Source of the DNA: Microbispora rosea
Lineage (GTDB): Bacteria; Actinomycetota; Actinomycetes; Streptosporangiales; Streptosporangiaceae
Direction: 5' to 3'
NCBI RefSeq assembly: GCF_900156315.1
Contig: NZ_FTNI01000002.1
Location: 124,001-188,000 of the forward strand
DNA length: 64,000 nucleotides
The notes beneath the pieces are model-generated. The model was not told the DNA's origin, made no database searches, and saw only the letters and a program-made list of their open reading frames with translations. The translations under genes were made by a program, and so were the position numbers. This document shows positions 26,553 through 35,090 of the stretch, piece by piece. Positions within the stretch are counted from its first letter, which is position 1; each line of letters starts with the position of its first letter.

Positions 26553-27089
26553 TCAGGCCTGGCGTTCGAGCTGAGCGATCGCGTCGTTCGTCCACTGCAC
26601 GGTGGTGCGGGACTGCCGGATGCCGAGATCGAGGGCGAGGTCGCCGAACCTGACCCCGGACGCGCCCTCCGGGACGGGAGAGGCGTGTTTGGCCGCCCAC
26701 AGAGCTTCCAGCTCGGCCAGCTTGCGTTCCGCGTGCGTCTTCAGCCGCTCCAGCACGTCGAGCGCCTCGCGGTGTTCGAGCAGCGGGAGCAGGAACGCCT
26801 GCAGCGCGACCTCGCTGCGCGCCGGGCCCGTGGGGTCGTGCCCGATCAACCAGGCGCGCAGCTCCGCGCGGCCCTCCGACGTGATCGAGTAGATCTTCCG
26901 GCCCCGCGCGCCCTCCGCCTCCACCGTGACCAGCCCGTCGGCGGTCATCTTCGCCAGCTCGGGATAGATCTGGCTGTGCCCCGCCTGCCAGACGTGGGCC
27001 ACCGACTTCTCGAACCCTTTGGTCAGGTCGTAGCCGCTCGCCGAGCCGTACGCCGTCAGCAGACCGAGAAGGGCGATGCGCAGGGACAT
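26553..27089 (-). CDS. PadR-family transcriptional regulator
   Basis: A 178-residue regulator of the PadR/Vir type. The winged helix covers residues 1-85 ('LRIALLGLLTAYGSASGYDL', 'VWQAGHSQIYPELAKMTADG', 'GRKIYSITSEGRAELRAWL'); the C-terminal part is a helical dimerisation arm ('LERLKTHAERKLAELEAL'). ATG 27089 follows AGTGAGGGG; an ATG 12 codons upstream would lie within the operator region. It is divergent from the drug-exporter gene at 27146 with an inverted repeat between them, the usual plan for ligand-released PadR repression of an efflux pump. Confidence 0.9.
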   Translation of the reverse strand: MSLRIALLGLLTAYGSASGYDLTKGFEKSVAHVWQAGHSQIYPELAKMTADGLVTVEAEGARGRKIYSITSEGRAELRAWLIGHDPTGPARSEVALQAFLLPLLEHREALDVLERLKTHAERKLAELEALWAAKHASPVPEGASGVRFGDLALDLGIRQSRTTVQWTNDAIAQLERQA

Positions 27090-27111
27090 GCCCCTCACTA
27101 TACCTATGGAT

Positions 27112-27135
27112 TGACATGTCAGCACCTACATGTCA
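27112..27135. promoter_or_regulatory. Candidate PadR operator
   Basis: TGACATGT (27112-27119) and ACATGTCA (27128-27135) are perfect inverted repeats separated by 8 bases. The site lies between the divergent padR and MFS genes. It overlaps a perfect TTGACA hexamer (27111-27116), so a protein bound here would block a promoter reading toward the transporter. Confidence 0.65.
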
Positions 27136-27145
27136 CCTTCGACAT

Positions 27146-28573
27146 ATGCGATCCAGAAACGGGCTCCTCCTGTTCGCCGTGCTCGGCGGCATGTTCCTGG
27201 CGATGCTCGACCAGACGATCGTCGGCACCGCGCTGCCGAGGATCACCACCGAGCTGGGCGGCTCCGGCCTCTACACCTGGGTGGTGACCGCCTACCTCCT
27301 CACCTCGACCGTCACGGTCCCGCTGTACGGCCGGCTCTCCGACGCGTACGGGCGAAAGCCGCTTCTGCTGGTCGGGGTGGTGCTGTTCCTGCTCGGCTCG
27401 ATCCTGTCCGGGGCGGCGCAGAGCATGGGGCAGCTCATCGCCTTCCGCGGCGTGCAGGGGCTCGGCGCGGGCGCGCTGCTGCCGCTGTCGCTGGCGCTGG
27501 TGATCGACCTGCTCCCGCCGGAGCGCAGCGGACGGGTGCAGGGCGCCCTGGGCGGCGTCATGGCGCTGAGCTACATCGCCGGGCCGTTCCTCGGCGGCCT
27601 GTTCACCGACCACGCGAGCTGGCGCTGGGCCTTCTACGTGAACGTCCCGATCGGCGCCGTCCTCGTGGCCATCATCGTGTGGCGGCTGCCGTATCGGCCG
27701 GGGCACGGTGGGGCACGGCCCGACTATCTCGGCATCGCCGTGTTCAGCGCGGCGATCAGCGCCCTGCTCGTCGGCCTGACCGAGAAGGGGATCGACGGCC
27801 ACACCTGGACGAGCGGGCCGGTGGCCGGGCCGATCGGCGCCGCGCTCGCGCTGCTCGTGGTGTTCGTCCTCGTCGAGCGGCGGGCCGCGGAGCCGATCGT
27901 GCCGCTCCACCTGTTCACGAACGGCACGTACTCGCTGGTCAACGTCGCGTCGTTCTTCACGGCGTTCTGCATGTACGCCGGGGTGGTCTTCCTGCCGCGC
28001 TACTTCCAGGAGGCGCACGGCCTCAGCGCGACCTCCTCCGGGCTGCACATCTATCCGCTGATGCTGGCGATGGTCGTGGGCAGCGCGGTCACCGGCGCCC
28101 TCATCTCGCGCACACGCCGCTACAAGCCCTGGCTGGTGATCGCGCCGGTCTTCCTCGTCGCGGGCACGGCGCTGTGCGCGAACCTCGAGGCCGGCACCTC
28201 GACTCCGCTGCTCGTCGTGTGGATGGCGCTGATCGGGCTCGGCATGGGGCCCATGCTGTCCGGCCTCACCGTGGCGATCCAGACCTCCGTGCCGCCCCAG
28301 TACATCGGCACGGCCAGTGCGAACCTGACGTTCTTCCGGCAGATCGGCGGCTCGGTCGCGCTGGCCGTCGCGGGCACGGCGTACGCGTCCGTGGTGACGC
28401 GGGAGGCGCCCGTGCACGGCCTGCCCGCCGCCCACGCCGCCGCGACCGCGACCGTCATCCCCTGGCTGGGGGTCGTGGGCGCGGTCGTCGCCCTCCTCGC
28501 GCTCAGCCTGCTGCCGCGGGGTGGGGTGCGGCTCGACAGGCCCGCGCCGCAGCAGGACCTCGTCGCGGCGTGA
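27146..28573 (+). CDS. MFS drug efflux transporter, DHA2 (14-helix) type
   Basis: A 475-residue transporter with the DHA2 signature 'LAMLDQTIVGTALPRITTEL' in helix 1 (motif D1-like), motif A 'GRLSDAYGRKPLLLVG' after helix 2, motif C 'GGVMALSYIAGPFLGGLF' in helix 5, and about fourteen hydrophobic spans. It would export hydrophobic drugs with proton exchange. ATG 27146 is chosen since the upstream ATG at 27116 lies within the operator; no ribosome site is seen before 27146, so the message may be leaderless or nearly so. It is controlled presumably by the divergent PadR. Confidence 0.9.
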   Translation: MRSRNGLLLFAVLGGMFLAMLDQTIVGTALPRITTELGGSGLYTWVVTAYLLTSTVTVPLYGRLSDAYGRKPLLLVGVVLFLLGSILSGAAQSMGQLIAFRGVQGLGAGALLPLSLALVIDLLPPERSGRVQGALGGVMALSYIAGPFLGGLFTDHASWRWAFYVNVPIGAVLVAIIVWRLPYRPGHGGARPDYLGIAVFSAAISALLVGLTEKGIDGHTWTSGPVAGPIGAALALLVVFVLVERRAAEPIVPLHLFTNGTYSLVNVASFFTAFCMYAGVVFLPRYFQEAHGLSATSSGLHIYPLMLAMVVGSAVTGALISRTRRYKPWLVIAPVFLVAGTALCANLEAGTSTPLLVVWMALIGLGMGPMLSGLTVAIQTSVPPQYIGTASANLTFFRQIGGSVALAVAGTAYASVVTREAPVHGLPAAHAAATATVIPWLGVVGAVVALLALSLLPRGGVRLDRPAPQQDLVAA

Positions 28574-28669
28574 GACGGCACGTCAGCGGTGCTCCGAGCG
28601 GCGTGTCGGACGGTGCGCGGGGCCCGTCCGACACGGTTGAATTGATCTCAAGCGTTCGGGGGAGCGGCA

Positions 28670-29533
28670 GTGGGTCGTAGGGTCGTCACGGGTTTGGTCT
28701 GTGTGTTCGTCGCCGGAGCGCCGCATCCGGCGCTCGCCTTCTCCGGGGAGCCACCCCGGCCGGCGCCGGTCAAGGATCATTGGGGCATGACCGACCTCGC
28801 GGTCGGCATCACCGCCTCACCGAAGGTGGCGCAGCCGGGGCAGCCGTTGACCTACCACGTCACCGTGCACAACAAGGGCCCGGGGGACGCCGTGCTGCCG
28901 ACGCTGCGGGTCGCGCTGCCGAAGGACTTCAGGATCGTCAACGTGGGCGTGGCCGAGTGCGAGCCCGGCAAGGCGCGCAACCGGGTCGTCTGCCACTCGT
29001 CCGACGATGTCCTGCCCGGCGGCTCGGGCGACATGACGATCACCGGAGTGATCGCGCCGGGCGCGCACGGCCCGCTGCGGGCGCGGGCCGACCTGACGTC
29101 CGAGGTGCTCGACAAGGACGAGGCCGACAACACGGCCGAGGCGGTGACCCGGGTCGACGAGGGGGCCGACCTGTCGATGCGGTTCCGCTCCTCGGCCAGG
29201 TTCATCCGCCCGGGCCACTGGTTCTCCATACGCGCCGAGGTGCGCAACCGGGGGCCGCGCGTCGTGCGGGACGCCTACGTGTTCTTCCAGCCGCGCGAGG
29301 CCCGGCTGCTGTCCGCACGAGGCGGGCGCTGCCGGGGGAACCGCCAGTTCGTGGGGTGCTCGCTGCCGCCGATCAGGTCGGGGTCGCGGGGGCTGATCGA
29401 ACTCGTGTTCCGGGTGCCGTCCCGGGCCTCGCACGCCGTGGCGACGATGGCCACCGTCTACTCGCGCCGCTACGGCGACCGCCGCCCGGCCAACAACAAG
29501 GCGAGCGTACGGGTGGCCCTGCGCCGCGCCTGA
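28670..29533 (+). CDS. Secreted protein with two DUF11/CARDB-like beta domains
   Basis: A 287-residue exported protein. A short signal peptide (residues 1-24, cleavage near 'PALAFSG') precedes two immunoglobulin-like repeats. The first (about 40-155) has 'GQPLTYHVTVHNKGPGDAVL' and ends 'LDKDEADNTAEAVTRV'; the second (about 160-285) repeats 'RPGHWFSIRAEVRNRGPRVV' and 'RRPANNKASVRV'. These are the hallmarks of DUF11-type adhesive or structural domains. No LPXTG or membrane anchor is present, so it is presumably released or held by other means. GTG start. Confidence 0.75.
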   Translation: MGRRVVTGLVCVFVAGAPHPALAFSGEPPRPAPVKDHWGMTDLAVGITASPKVAQPGQPLTYHVTVHNKGPGDAVLPTLRVALPKDFRIVNVGVAECEPGKARNRVVCHSSDDVLPGGSGDMTITGVIAPGAHGPLRARADLTSEVLDKDEADNTAEAVTRVDEGADLSMRFRSSARFIRPGHWFSIRAEVRNRGPRVVRDAYVFFQPREARLLSARGGRCRGNRQFVGCSLPPIRSGSRGLIELVFRVPSRASHAVATMATVYSRRYGDRRPANNKASVRVALRRA

Positions 29534-29668
29534 CCCGGCGACGGGCCGTCAGCCGGGTCGGCGGCCGGCCCGGACACCGCAGATCGGCGGAACAGCGGGT
29601 TCAGGCCGGTCTTCGTTGACGGCGGACATCGAGTGCCAAGCAGCCTTGCGTGCAGGCGGGCGTCGGGT

Positions 29669-30619
29669 TCAGGCGGGGGTCGAGGCGGTCCAGGCGTCGG
29701 CGACCATGTCCCGCAGCGACGCGTGGGCCGGCTTCCAGCCCAGCTCGCGCTGGATCTTCTCCGACGACGCCACCAGCACGGCCGGATCACCGGGACGGCG
29801 CGGCGCGACGGTGGTCGGGATGGGGTGCCCGGTCACCTCGCGGCAGACGTCCACGACCTCCTTGACCGAGAAGCCCGTGCCGCTGCCGAGGTTGTAGATC
29901 CGGTGCTCGCCGGGTGTGCAGGCGTCCAGGGCGAGCAGGTGCGCGCGGGCGAGGTCGGCGACGTGGACGTAGTCGCGGACGCAGGTGCCGTCCGGGGTGG
30001 GGTAGTCGGTGCCGAAGACGCTGACCGACTCGCGCTCGCCGAGGGCGACCTTCAGGATGTTGGGGATCAGATGGGTCTCGACCGTGTGCCGCTCGCGGAA
30101 CTCGCCGTACGCTCCGGCCACGTTGAAGTAGCGCAGGCTGACCGCGCCCAGGCCGTACAGCCCGGCGAAGGCGGTGAGCGCGGTGTCCACGGCGAGCTTG
30201 GACGCGCCGTAGGGGTTGCCCGGGCGGGTCGGGTCGGTCTCCAGGATGGGCGTGCGCTCCGGCTCGCCGTACGTGGCGGCGGTGGAGGAGAACACGATCC
30301 GGTTCACCCCGGCCTGCCGCATGGCGTCGAGCAGCGCGAGCGTGCCGCCGAGATTGTGCGACCAGTACAGCCCCGGCTTCTCCACCGACTCGCCCACCAG
30401 AGACTTGGCCGCGAAGTGGAGCACGGCGTCGAACCCTTCGGACAGCACGCCGCCCGCCTCGGTGATCGACGCCTGCACGAACGCCGCTCCCGGCGGGACG
30501 GCGTCGGCGTGCCCGGTCGACAGGTCGTCGAGCACCGTGACCTCGTGCCCCTCCTCCAGGAGTTGCGCCGCCACGACACTGCCGATGTACCCGGCTCCAC
30601 CAGTAACCAGCAGCTTCAC
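29669..30619 (-). CDS. galE: UDP-glucose 4-epimerase
   Basis: A 316-residue short-chain epimerase of the extended SDR type. It interconverts UDP-glucose and UDP-galactose for the Leloir pathway and for cell-envelope sugars. Seen are the NAD loop '[19 protein letters not shown]', catalytic Ser-Tyr-Lys as '[11 protein letters not shown]' and '[11 protein letters not shown]', 'LRYFNVAGA', and '[14 protein letters not shown]' in the sugar-nucleotide half. The GTG at 30619 follows AGGAG. No other gal gene is adjacent. Confidence 0.93.
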   Translation of the reverse strand: MKLLVTGGAGYIGSVVAAQLLEEGHEVTVLDDLSTGHADAVPPGAAFVQASITEAGGVLSEGFDAVLHFAAKSLVGESVEKPGLYWSHNLGGTLALLDAMRQAGVNRIVFSSTAATYGEPERTPILETDPTRPGNPYGASKLAVDTALTAFAGLYGLGAVSLRYFNVAGAYGEFRERHTVETHLIPNILKVALGERESVSVFGTDYPTPDGTCVRDYVHVADLARAHLLALDACTPGEHRIYNLGSGTGFSVKEVVDVCREVTGHPIPTTVAPRRPGDPAVLVASSEKIQRELGWKPAHASLRDMVADAWTASTPA

Positions 30620-30632
30620 TGTTTGCTCCTGT

Positions 30633-30646
30633 TCAAACTTGTTTGA
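30633..30646. promoter_or_regulatory. Inverted repeat and -10-like element upstream of galE
   Basis: TCAAAC (30633-30638) and GTTTGA (30641-30646) are perfect arms around a 2-base centre, 14 bases before the galE start and just downstream of a CATAAT -10-like hexamer on the minus strand. The region is markedly AT-rich for this genome. It is a plausible operator overlapping the transcription start of galE. Confidence 0.4.
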
Positions 30647-30777
30647 TTATGTACGTCCAGGGCCTAGCTTACGCGGTTCCCAGGAGGAGCGGGTTAAATG
30701 CCACCAGTACCGCAATCTCAGCAAGCCGCAGGAGATTGCGACGACCGGCCTGGCCTGCCTGACACCCGAACGGACTG

Positions 30778-32097
30778 ATGACGTTGAGCAACGTCGCGGT
30801 GACCATCGCCCTGGTCCTGATATTCATCGTGATCGGCGGATTCTTCGCCGCGGCCGAGATGGCGATGGTCTCGCTGCGGGAGAGCCAGATCCGCCGCCTG
30901 AGCCGTGACGAGGGACGCCGCGGCGCGCGGGTCCAGAAGCTCGCCCGCGACCCCAACCGCTTCCTGTCCGCCATCCAGGTCGGGGTGACCGTGGCGACCG
31001 TGCTGTCGGCCGCGCTCGGCGCGGACGCGCTGGGCCCGCGGTTCGCCCCTGTCCTGCAGCAGTGGGGCCTGCGGCCGAGCGTGGCCGCGCCCGTCGCGTT
31101 CGTGGCCGTCACGCTGGCCATCTCGTACGTGACCCTGGTGCTCGGCGAGCTGGCGCCCAAGCGGCTCGGCCGGCAGCGGGCGGAGAGCCTGTCGCTCGTG
31201 ACCGCCCCGCTGCTCGACCGGATCGCCACGCTGTCGAGGCCGGTGATCTGGCTGCTGTCCAAGTCGACCAACGGCGTCGTACGGCTACTCGGCGGCAACC
31301 CGTCCGCCGACAGGGCGGCCATGACCACCGAGGAGCTGCGCGACATGGTGGTGGGCCACTCGGAGCTCACCCAGGACGAGCGCGACGTGATCGCCGAGGT
31401 GTTCGCGGCGGGCAAGCGGCAGCTCAGGGAGGTCATGCTGCCTCGCACGGAGGTCGAGTTCATGGCGGCGGACACCCCGCTCGCCGAGGCCGCCGTGCTC
31501 GCCGCGGCCATGCCGCACTCCCGGTTCCCCGTCTACCGCGACACCTACGACGACGTCATCGGGTTCGTCCACGTGCGGGACCTGCTCGACCCGGTGCGCA
31601 CCGGGCGGCTGGACCCGATCAGCGAGGTCGTGCCGATCCGCCCGGTCAAGCTCGTGCCCGCGAGCAAGCGGGTCCTGGCGACGCTCGCGGAGATGCGCGA
31701 CGAGGGCCACCACCTCGCCATCGTGGTGGACGAGTACGGCGGCACCGACGGCATCGTGACACTGGAGGATCTCGTCGAGGAGCTCGTGGGCGACATCCGT
31801 GACGAGTACGACGAGAGCGGCGACGCCGTACGCGTGATCGCCGGAGACGTGGAGGTCGAGGGGCTGGTCAACCTGGACGAGTTCCACACCCAGACGGGTG
31901 TGCGGCTGCCCACCGGGCCGTACGAGACGCTGGGCGGATACGTCATGGCCTTCCTCGGCCACCTGCCCCAGCGCGGCGAGATCGCCGAGGCGCCGGGCGT
32001 GAAGCTGACCGTGACGGAGATGGACGGTCGCCGCGTCTCCCGCGTCCGCGTCACCCGCACTCCTCCCGAAGACGCGGCGCCCGCGGCGACCGGCTGA
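30778..32097 (+). CDS. CorC/HlyC-type CNNM membrane protein with CBS pair (hemolysin family)
   Basis: A 439-residue protein. The N-terminal CNNM transmembrane domain (about 1-180) starts 'VTIALVLIFIVIGGFFAAAE' with 'AEMAMVSLRESQIRRL' and includes 'VTLVLGELAPKRLGRQ'. Two CBS domains follow (about 205-330; 'VMLPRTEVEFMAADTPLAEA', 'LAIVVDEYGGTDGIVTLEDL'), then the CorC-HlyC C-terminal domain (about 350-420; 'DVEVEGLVNLDEF'). Family members move or sense Mg or other divalent ions; the name hemolysin is historical. ATG 30778 has only a weak ribosome site. Confidence 0.9.
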   Translation: MTLSNVAVTIALVLIFIVIGGFFAAAEMAMVSLRESQIRRLSRDEGRRGARVQKLARDPNRFLSAIQVGVTVATVLSAALGADALGPRFAPVLQQWGLRPSVAAPVAFVAVTLAISYVTLVLGELAPKRLGRQRAESLSLVTAPLLDRIATLSRPVIWLLSKSTNGVVRLLGGNPSADRAAMTTEELRDMVVGHSELTQDERDVIAEVFAAGKRQLREVMLPRTEVEFMAADTPLAEAAVLAAAMPHSRFPVYRDTYDDVIGFVHVRDLLDPVRTGRLDPISEVVPIRPVKLVPASKRVLATLAEMRDEGHHLAIVVDEYGGTDGIVTLEDLVEELVGDIRDEYDESGDAVRVIAGDVEVEGLVNLDEFHTQTGVRLPTGPYETLGGYVMAFLGHLPQRGEIAEAPGVKLTVTEMDGRRVSRVRVTRTPPEDAAPAATG

Positions 32098-32243
32098 GCG
32101 ACGGGCGGTGCGGGGGACCGATGCGGGGCCGGTGCGGCGCTTCCCACGGCCGCGCCAGATGGAGGCGTCTCCCGGCGGGGACGGCGCCCGCGCCATGGCC
32201 GCGTCTGTCGCGGGCAGCCCGCGACTCCTGACAGAATTGCGGT

Positions 32244-33257
32244 ATGGCTCTTGCTCGCGTCCTGTCCGGTATCCAGCCCACCGCCGACTCGTTCCACCTG
32301 GGCAACTACCTCGGCGCCATCCGTCAGTACGTCGCGCTGCAGGACACCCATGAGGCCTTCTTCTTCATCGCCGACCTGCATGCGCTGACCGTCGCGCCCA
32401 AGCCCGAGGAGCTGCGCCGGCGCACCAGGATCGCCGCCGCCCAGCTGTTCGGCGCGGGGCTCGACCCGGAGCGCGCCGCGGTCTTCGCGCAGAGCCACGT
32501 GCGCGAGCACAGCGAGCTCGCCTGGTATCTGATCTGCCAGACCGGCATGGGCGAGGCCGGGCGGATGACGCAGTTCAAGGACAAGTCCGCGCGGTACGGC
32601 GAGAGCTCGGCCAGCGTGGGCCTGTTCACCTACCCGATCCTCCAGGCGGCCGACATCCTGATCTACCAGGCCGACCAGGTGCCGGTCGGGGTGGACCAGA
32701 AGCAGCACCTGGAGCTCAGCCGCGACCTCGCGCAGCGCTTCAACAGCCGCTACGGCCAGACGTTCAAGGTGCCGAGCCCCTACATCCTCAAGGAGGTCGA
32801 GAAGATCACCGACCTCCAGGACCCGATAGCCAAGATGTCCAAGTCGTCGTCGAGCCCGCAGGGCATCCTCGACGTGCTGGAAGAGCCGAACGTCCTGCGC
32901 AAGAAGGTCATGCGCGCGGTGACCGACACCGGCAGCGAGGTCGTCGCCGACGAGGAGAACAAGCCGGGCGTCACCAACCTGCTGCGGATCCTGTCCGCGC
33001 TGACCGGCACGCCGATCCCGGAGCTGGAGACGCGGTTCGCCGGGCAGGGATACGGCGCCTTCAAGAAGGAGGTCGCCGAGGCCGTCATCGAGACGTTCTC
33101 CCCGATCCGGGAGCGTACGGAGAAGCTGCTGGCCGACGAGGCCGAGCTCGACCGGTTGCTGGTCGCGGGCGCCGCCAAGGCCCGCGCGGTGGCCCGCGAG
33201 ACGATGGAGCAGGTCCGCGAGCGCCTCGGCCTGCTTCCCACGCCGCACTTCGACTGA
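32244..33257 (+). CDS. trpS: Tryptophanyl-tRNA synthetase
   Basis: A 337-residue class Ic aminoacyl-tRNA synthetase that charges tRNA-Trp. The HIGH motif appears as '[18 protein letters not shown]', the tryptophan pocket includes '[12 protein letters not shown]' and '[16 protein letters not shown]', and KMSKS reads '[12 protein letters not shown]'. Length is typical. It is followed by a YihY gene, the order also known from Mycobacterium and Streptomyces. Confidence 0.97.
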   Translation: MALARVLSGIQPTADSFHLGNYLGAIRQYVALQDTHEAFFFIADLHALTVAPKPEELRRRTRIAAAQLFGAGLDPERAAVFAQSHVREHSELAWYLICQTGMGEAGRMTQFKDKSARYGESSASVGLFTYPILQAADILIYQADQVPVGVDQKQHLELSRDLAQRFNSRYGQTFKVPSPYILKEVEKITDLQDPIAKMSKSSSSPQGILDVLEEPNVLRKKVMRAVTDTGSEVVADEENKPGVTNLLRILSALTGTPIPELETRFAGQGYGAFKKEVAEAVIETFSPIRERTEKLLADEAELDRLLVAGAAKARAVARETMEQVRERLGLLPTPHFD

Positions 33258-33277
33258 GCCACGCCTGAGCCGCGTCC

Positions 33278-33313
33278 GAGACCACGCCTGAGACCACGCC
33301 TGAGACCACGCCT
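33278..33313 (+). repeat. Three perfect tandem copies of a 12-bp unit downstream of trpS
   Basis: GAGACCACGCCT occurs three times in a row (33278-33289, 33290-33301, 33302-33313), flanked on both sides by degenerate copies (GAGCCACGCCT, GAGGCCGCGG). The array lies in the short gap between trpS and yihY and codes for nothing. It has the look of slippage-derived minisatellite DNA. Confidence 0.75.
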
Positions 33314-33378
33314 GAGGCCGCGGCCCCGCCCCGGGCCGCGGTCGCCGCACGCATCGAGACGCCTCCTCCGGGTACACA

Positions 33379-34347
33379 ATGCCGATGGGAATGGCGATGG
33401 TCGGCCAGGTCACGCGGCGGGTCGACGAGGTCAGGGCGTGGGGCCGGATGCGGATCGAGCGTGACCGGATCCGCTTTCCCTGGTTCGACCACCTCATCCG
33501 GACCGTGCAGCGCTACCAGGTGCAGACGGGGGACCGGCTGGCCGGCGCCATCACCTACTTCGCGTTCCTGTCGTTCTTCCCGCTGATCGCGCTGGCGTTC
33601 GCCCTGTTCGGGTATGTCGTGACGATCCGCCCGGACGCGCTCGCCACGCTCACCGAGGCGATCAACAGCCAGCTTCCCGGGCTCGCCGGGCAGCTCCACA
33701 TCGACCAGCTCGCCGGCGCCCGGGCCCGGGCCGGGGTCATCGGTCTGCTCGGCCTCCTGTACGCCGGGCTCGGCGCGATGAACGCCCTGCGCGAGGCCCT
33801 GCGCACCGTCTGGATGACCTGCGCGCCGCCGCTCAACTACTTCGTCGGCAAGCTCCGCGACCTCGTCGCGCTCGTGCTGATGGGCCTCGCCATGCTGGTC
33901 TCGGTGATCGCGAGCGGGTTCGCCACCGGGGCCACGACCACGGTCGCCGGATGGCTCGGCCTGGGCTCCTCGCCGCTGGCCGGCTTCGGGGTATGGCTCG
34001 CCGGGATCGCCGCGAGCCTCGTCGCCGACCTGCTGCTCTTCCTGGTCATCCTCGGCTGGCTGGCCAAGCCGTCGCAGCCGTTCCTCGTCGTGCTCAAGGG
34101 CGCGCTGCTGGGCGCGGTCGGCTTCGGGGTGCTGAAGCAGCTCGCGGCGCTGATCCTGTCCTTCACCCTGCGCAACCCGGTGTACGGCACGTTCGCGGTG
34201 GTCGTGGGGCTGCTGCTGTGGATCAACCTGTCGGCCCGGGTGATCCTCTACGCCGCCGCGTGGACGGCGACGGCCACGCTCGGCCCGCCGCCCGAGCCCA
34301 CCCCGCTGCCGTCGCCCGCGATCACGCCCACGACCGGCCCCGCCTGA
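33379..34347 (+). CDS. YihY/BrkB family inner membrane protein
   Basis: A 322-residue membrane protein. A cytoplasmic amphipathic start is followed by 'GDRLAGAITYFAFLSFFPLIALAFALFGY' (cut here as 'AITYFAFLSFFPLIALAFA'), the YihY/BrkB signature, and five further helices up to residue 300 ('YGTFAVVVGLLLWINLSARVI' in the last). The tail is Pro/Thr-rich. The family was once called ribonuclease BN in error; its true role is uncertain, with envelope or transport functions proposed. The gene follows trpS as in other actinobacteria. Confidence 0.88.
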   Translation: MPMGMAMVGQVTRRVDEVRAWGRMRIERDRIRFPWFDHLIRTVQRYQVQTGDRLAGAITYFAFLSFFPLIALAFALFGYVVTIRPDALATLTEAINSQLPGLAGQLHIDQLAGARARAGVIGLLGLLYAGLGAMNALREALRTVWMTCAPPLNYFVGKLRDLVALVLMGLAMLVSVIASGFATGATTTVAGWLGLGSSPLAGFGVWLAGIAASLVADLLLFLVILGWLAKPSQPFLVVLKGALLGAVGFGVLKQLAALILSFTLRNPVYGTFAVVVGLLLWINLSARVILYAAAWTATATLGPPPEPTPLPSPAITPTTGPA

Positions 34348-34362
34348 CCTACCGATGCGCCC

Positions 34363-34968
34363 CTACCGGGGGCGCAATCCGTGGAGCGCGGTCTCCACGA
34401 CCGTGTCGGCGTACTCGGGGGTGAGCGGGCCGCTGCGCTGGAGCCATCGGTTGAGCAGCGGTCCCCACAGCATCTCGATCGCGACGTCGAGGTCCAGGTC
34501 GCCGGACAGCTGCCCGGCCCGCTGCGCGCTGCGCAGCCGCTGCCTCTTCAGCTCCTTCATCGGCCCGTCGAGCCGTTCCGCGTACGCGGCGGCGAGCGCG
34601 GGGTCGTGCAGGATCTCCGTGTTGAGCGCGCGCATCGGCTCGTCGTATCGCGGGTCGTTCAGCTCGGCGACCGTCGCGCGCAGGACCGCCTTGAGGTCGG
34701 CTTCCAGGTCGCCGGTGTCGGGCAGGGCCGCCGACTCGTCCTCCCCCTCGGAGAGCATGAGGAACGCGTCGAATAGCACCGCCCCCTTGGAGGGCCACCA
34801 GCGGTAGATGGTCTGCTTGCCGACCCCGGCCCGGGCGGCGATCCCCTCGATGCTCAGCTTCGCGTAGCCGACCTCGCCGACGAGCTCGAACGCCGCGGTG
34901 AGGATGGCCCGCCGTGAGGTCTCGCTGCGGCGCTTCGTGCCGGGAGCCGTGCCGTGCTGTGCCGTCAT
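34363..34968 (-). CDS. TetR-family transcriptional regulator
   Basis: A 201-residue repressor. The DNA-binding domain covers residues about 14-60 ('SRRAILTAAFELVGEVGYAK', 'IEGIAARAGVGKQTIYRWW'). The ligand domain is helical and belongs to the C-terminal TetR_C type ('LDVAIEMLWGPLLNRWLQRSG'). ATG 34968 gives the usual length; longer readings from 35067 would cover the operators. It is divergent from an SDR gene at 35091, and two matching inverted repeats lie between. Confidence 0.9.
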   Translation of the reverse strand: MTAQHGTAPGTKRRSETSRRAILTAAFELVGEVGYAKLSIEGIAARAGVGKQTIYRWWPSKGAVLFDAFLMLSEGEDESAALPDTGDLEADLKAVLRATVAELNDPRYDEPMRALNTEILHDPALAAAYAERLDGPMKELKRQRLRSAQRAGQLSGDLDLDVAIEMLWGPLLNRWLQRSGPLTPEYADTVVETALHGLRPR

Positions 34969-34994
34969 GCCGCCGAACCTACCAAAAACGAGAC

Positions 34995-35061
34995 GAGACG
35001 ATCCGTCTTGACAAGGATTCGGAGCGACGCCATGATTGGCCAATCGAGACGATACGTCTCG
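34995..35061 (+). promoter_or_regulatory. Promoter of the SDR gene with two TetR-type operators
   Basis: A good sigma-70-like promoter is visible: TTGACA (35008-35013), 17-base spacer, CATGAT (35031-35036). Two related inverted repeats flank it: AGACG-atc-CGTCT (34996-35008), which touches the -35, and CGAGACG-ata-CGTCTCG (35045-35061), at the expected start of transcription. Both share the half-site GAGACG/CGTCTC. Binding of the divergent TetR protein at these sites would shut the SDR promoter and probably its own. Confidence 0.7.
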
Positions 35062-35090
35062 TTTCATTGAGGTAAGCGAATGGAGTGTCC

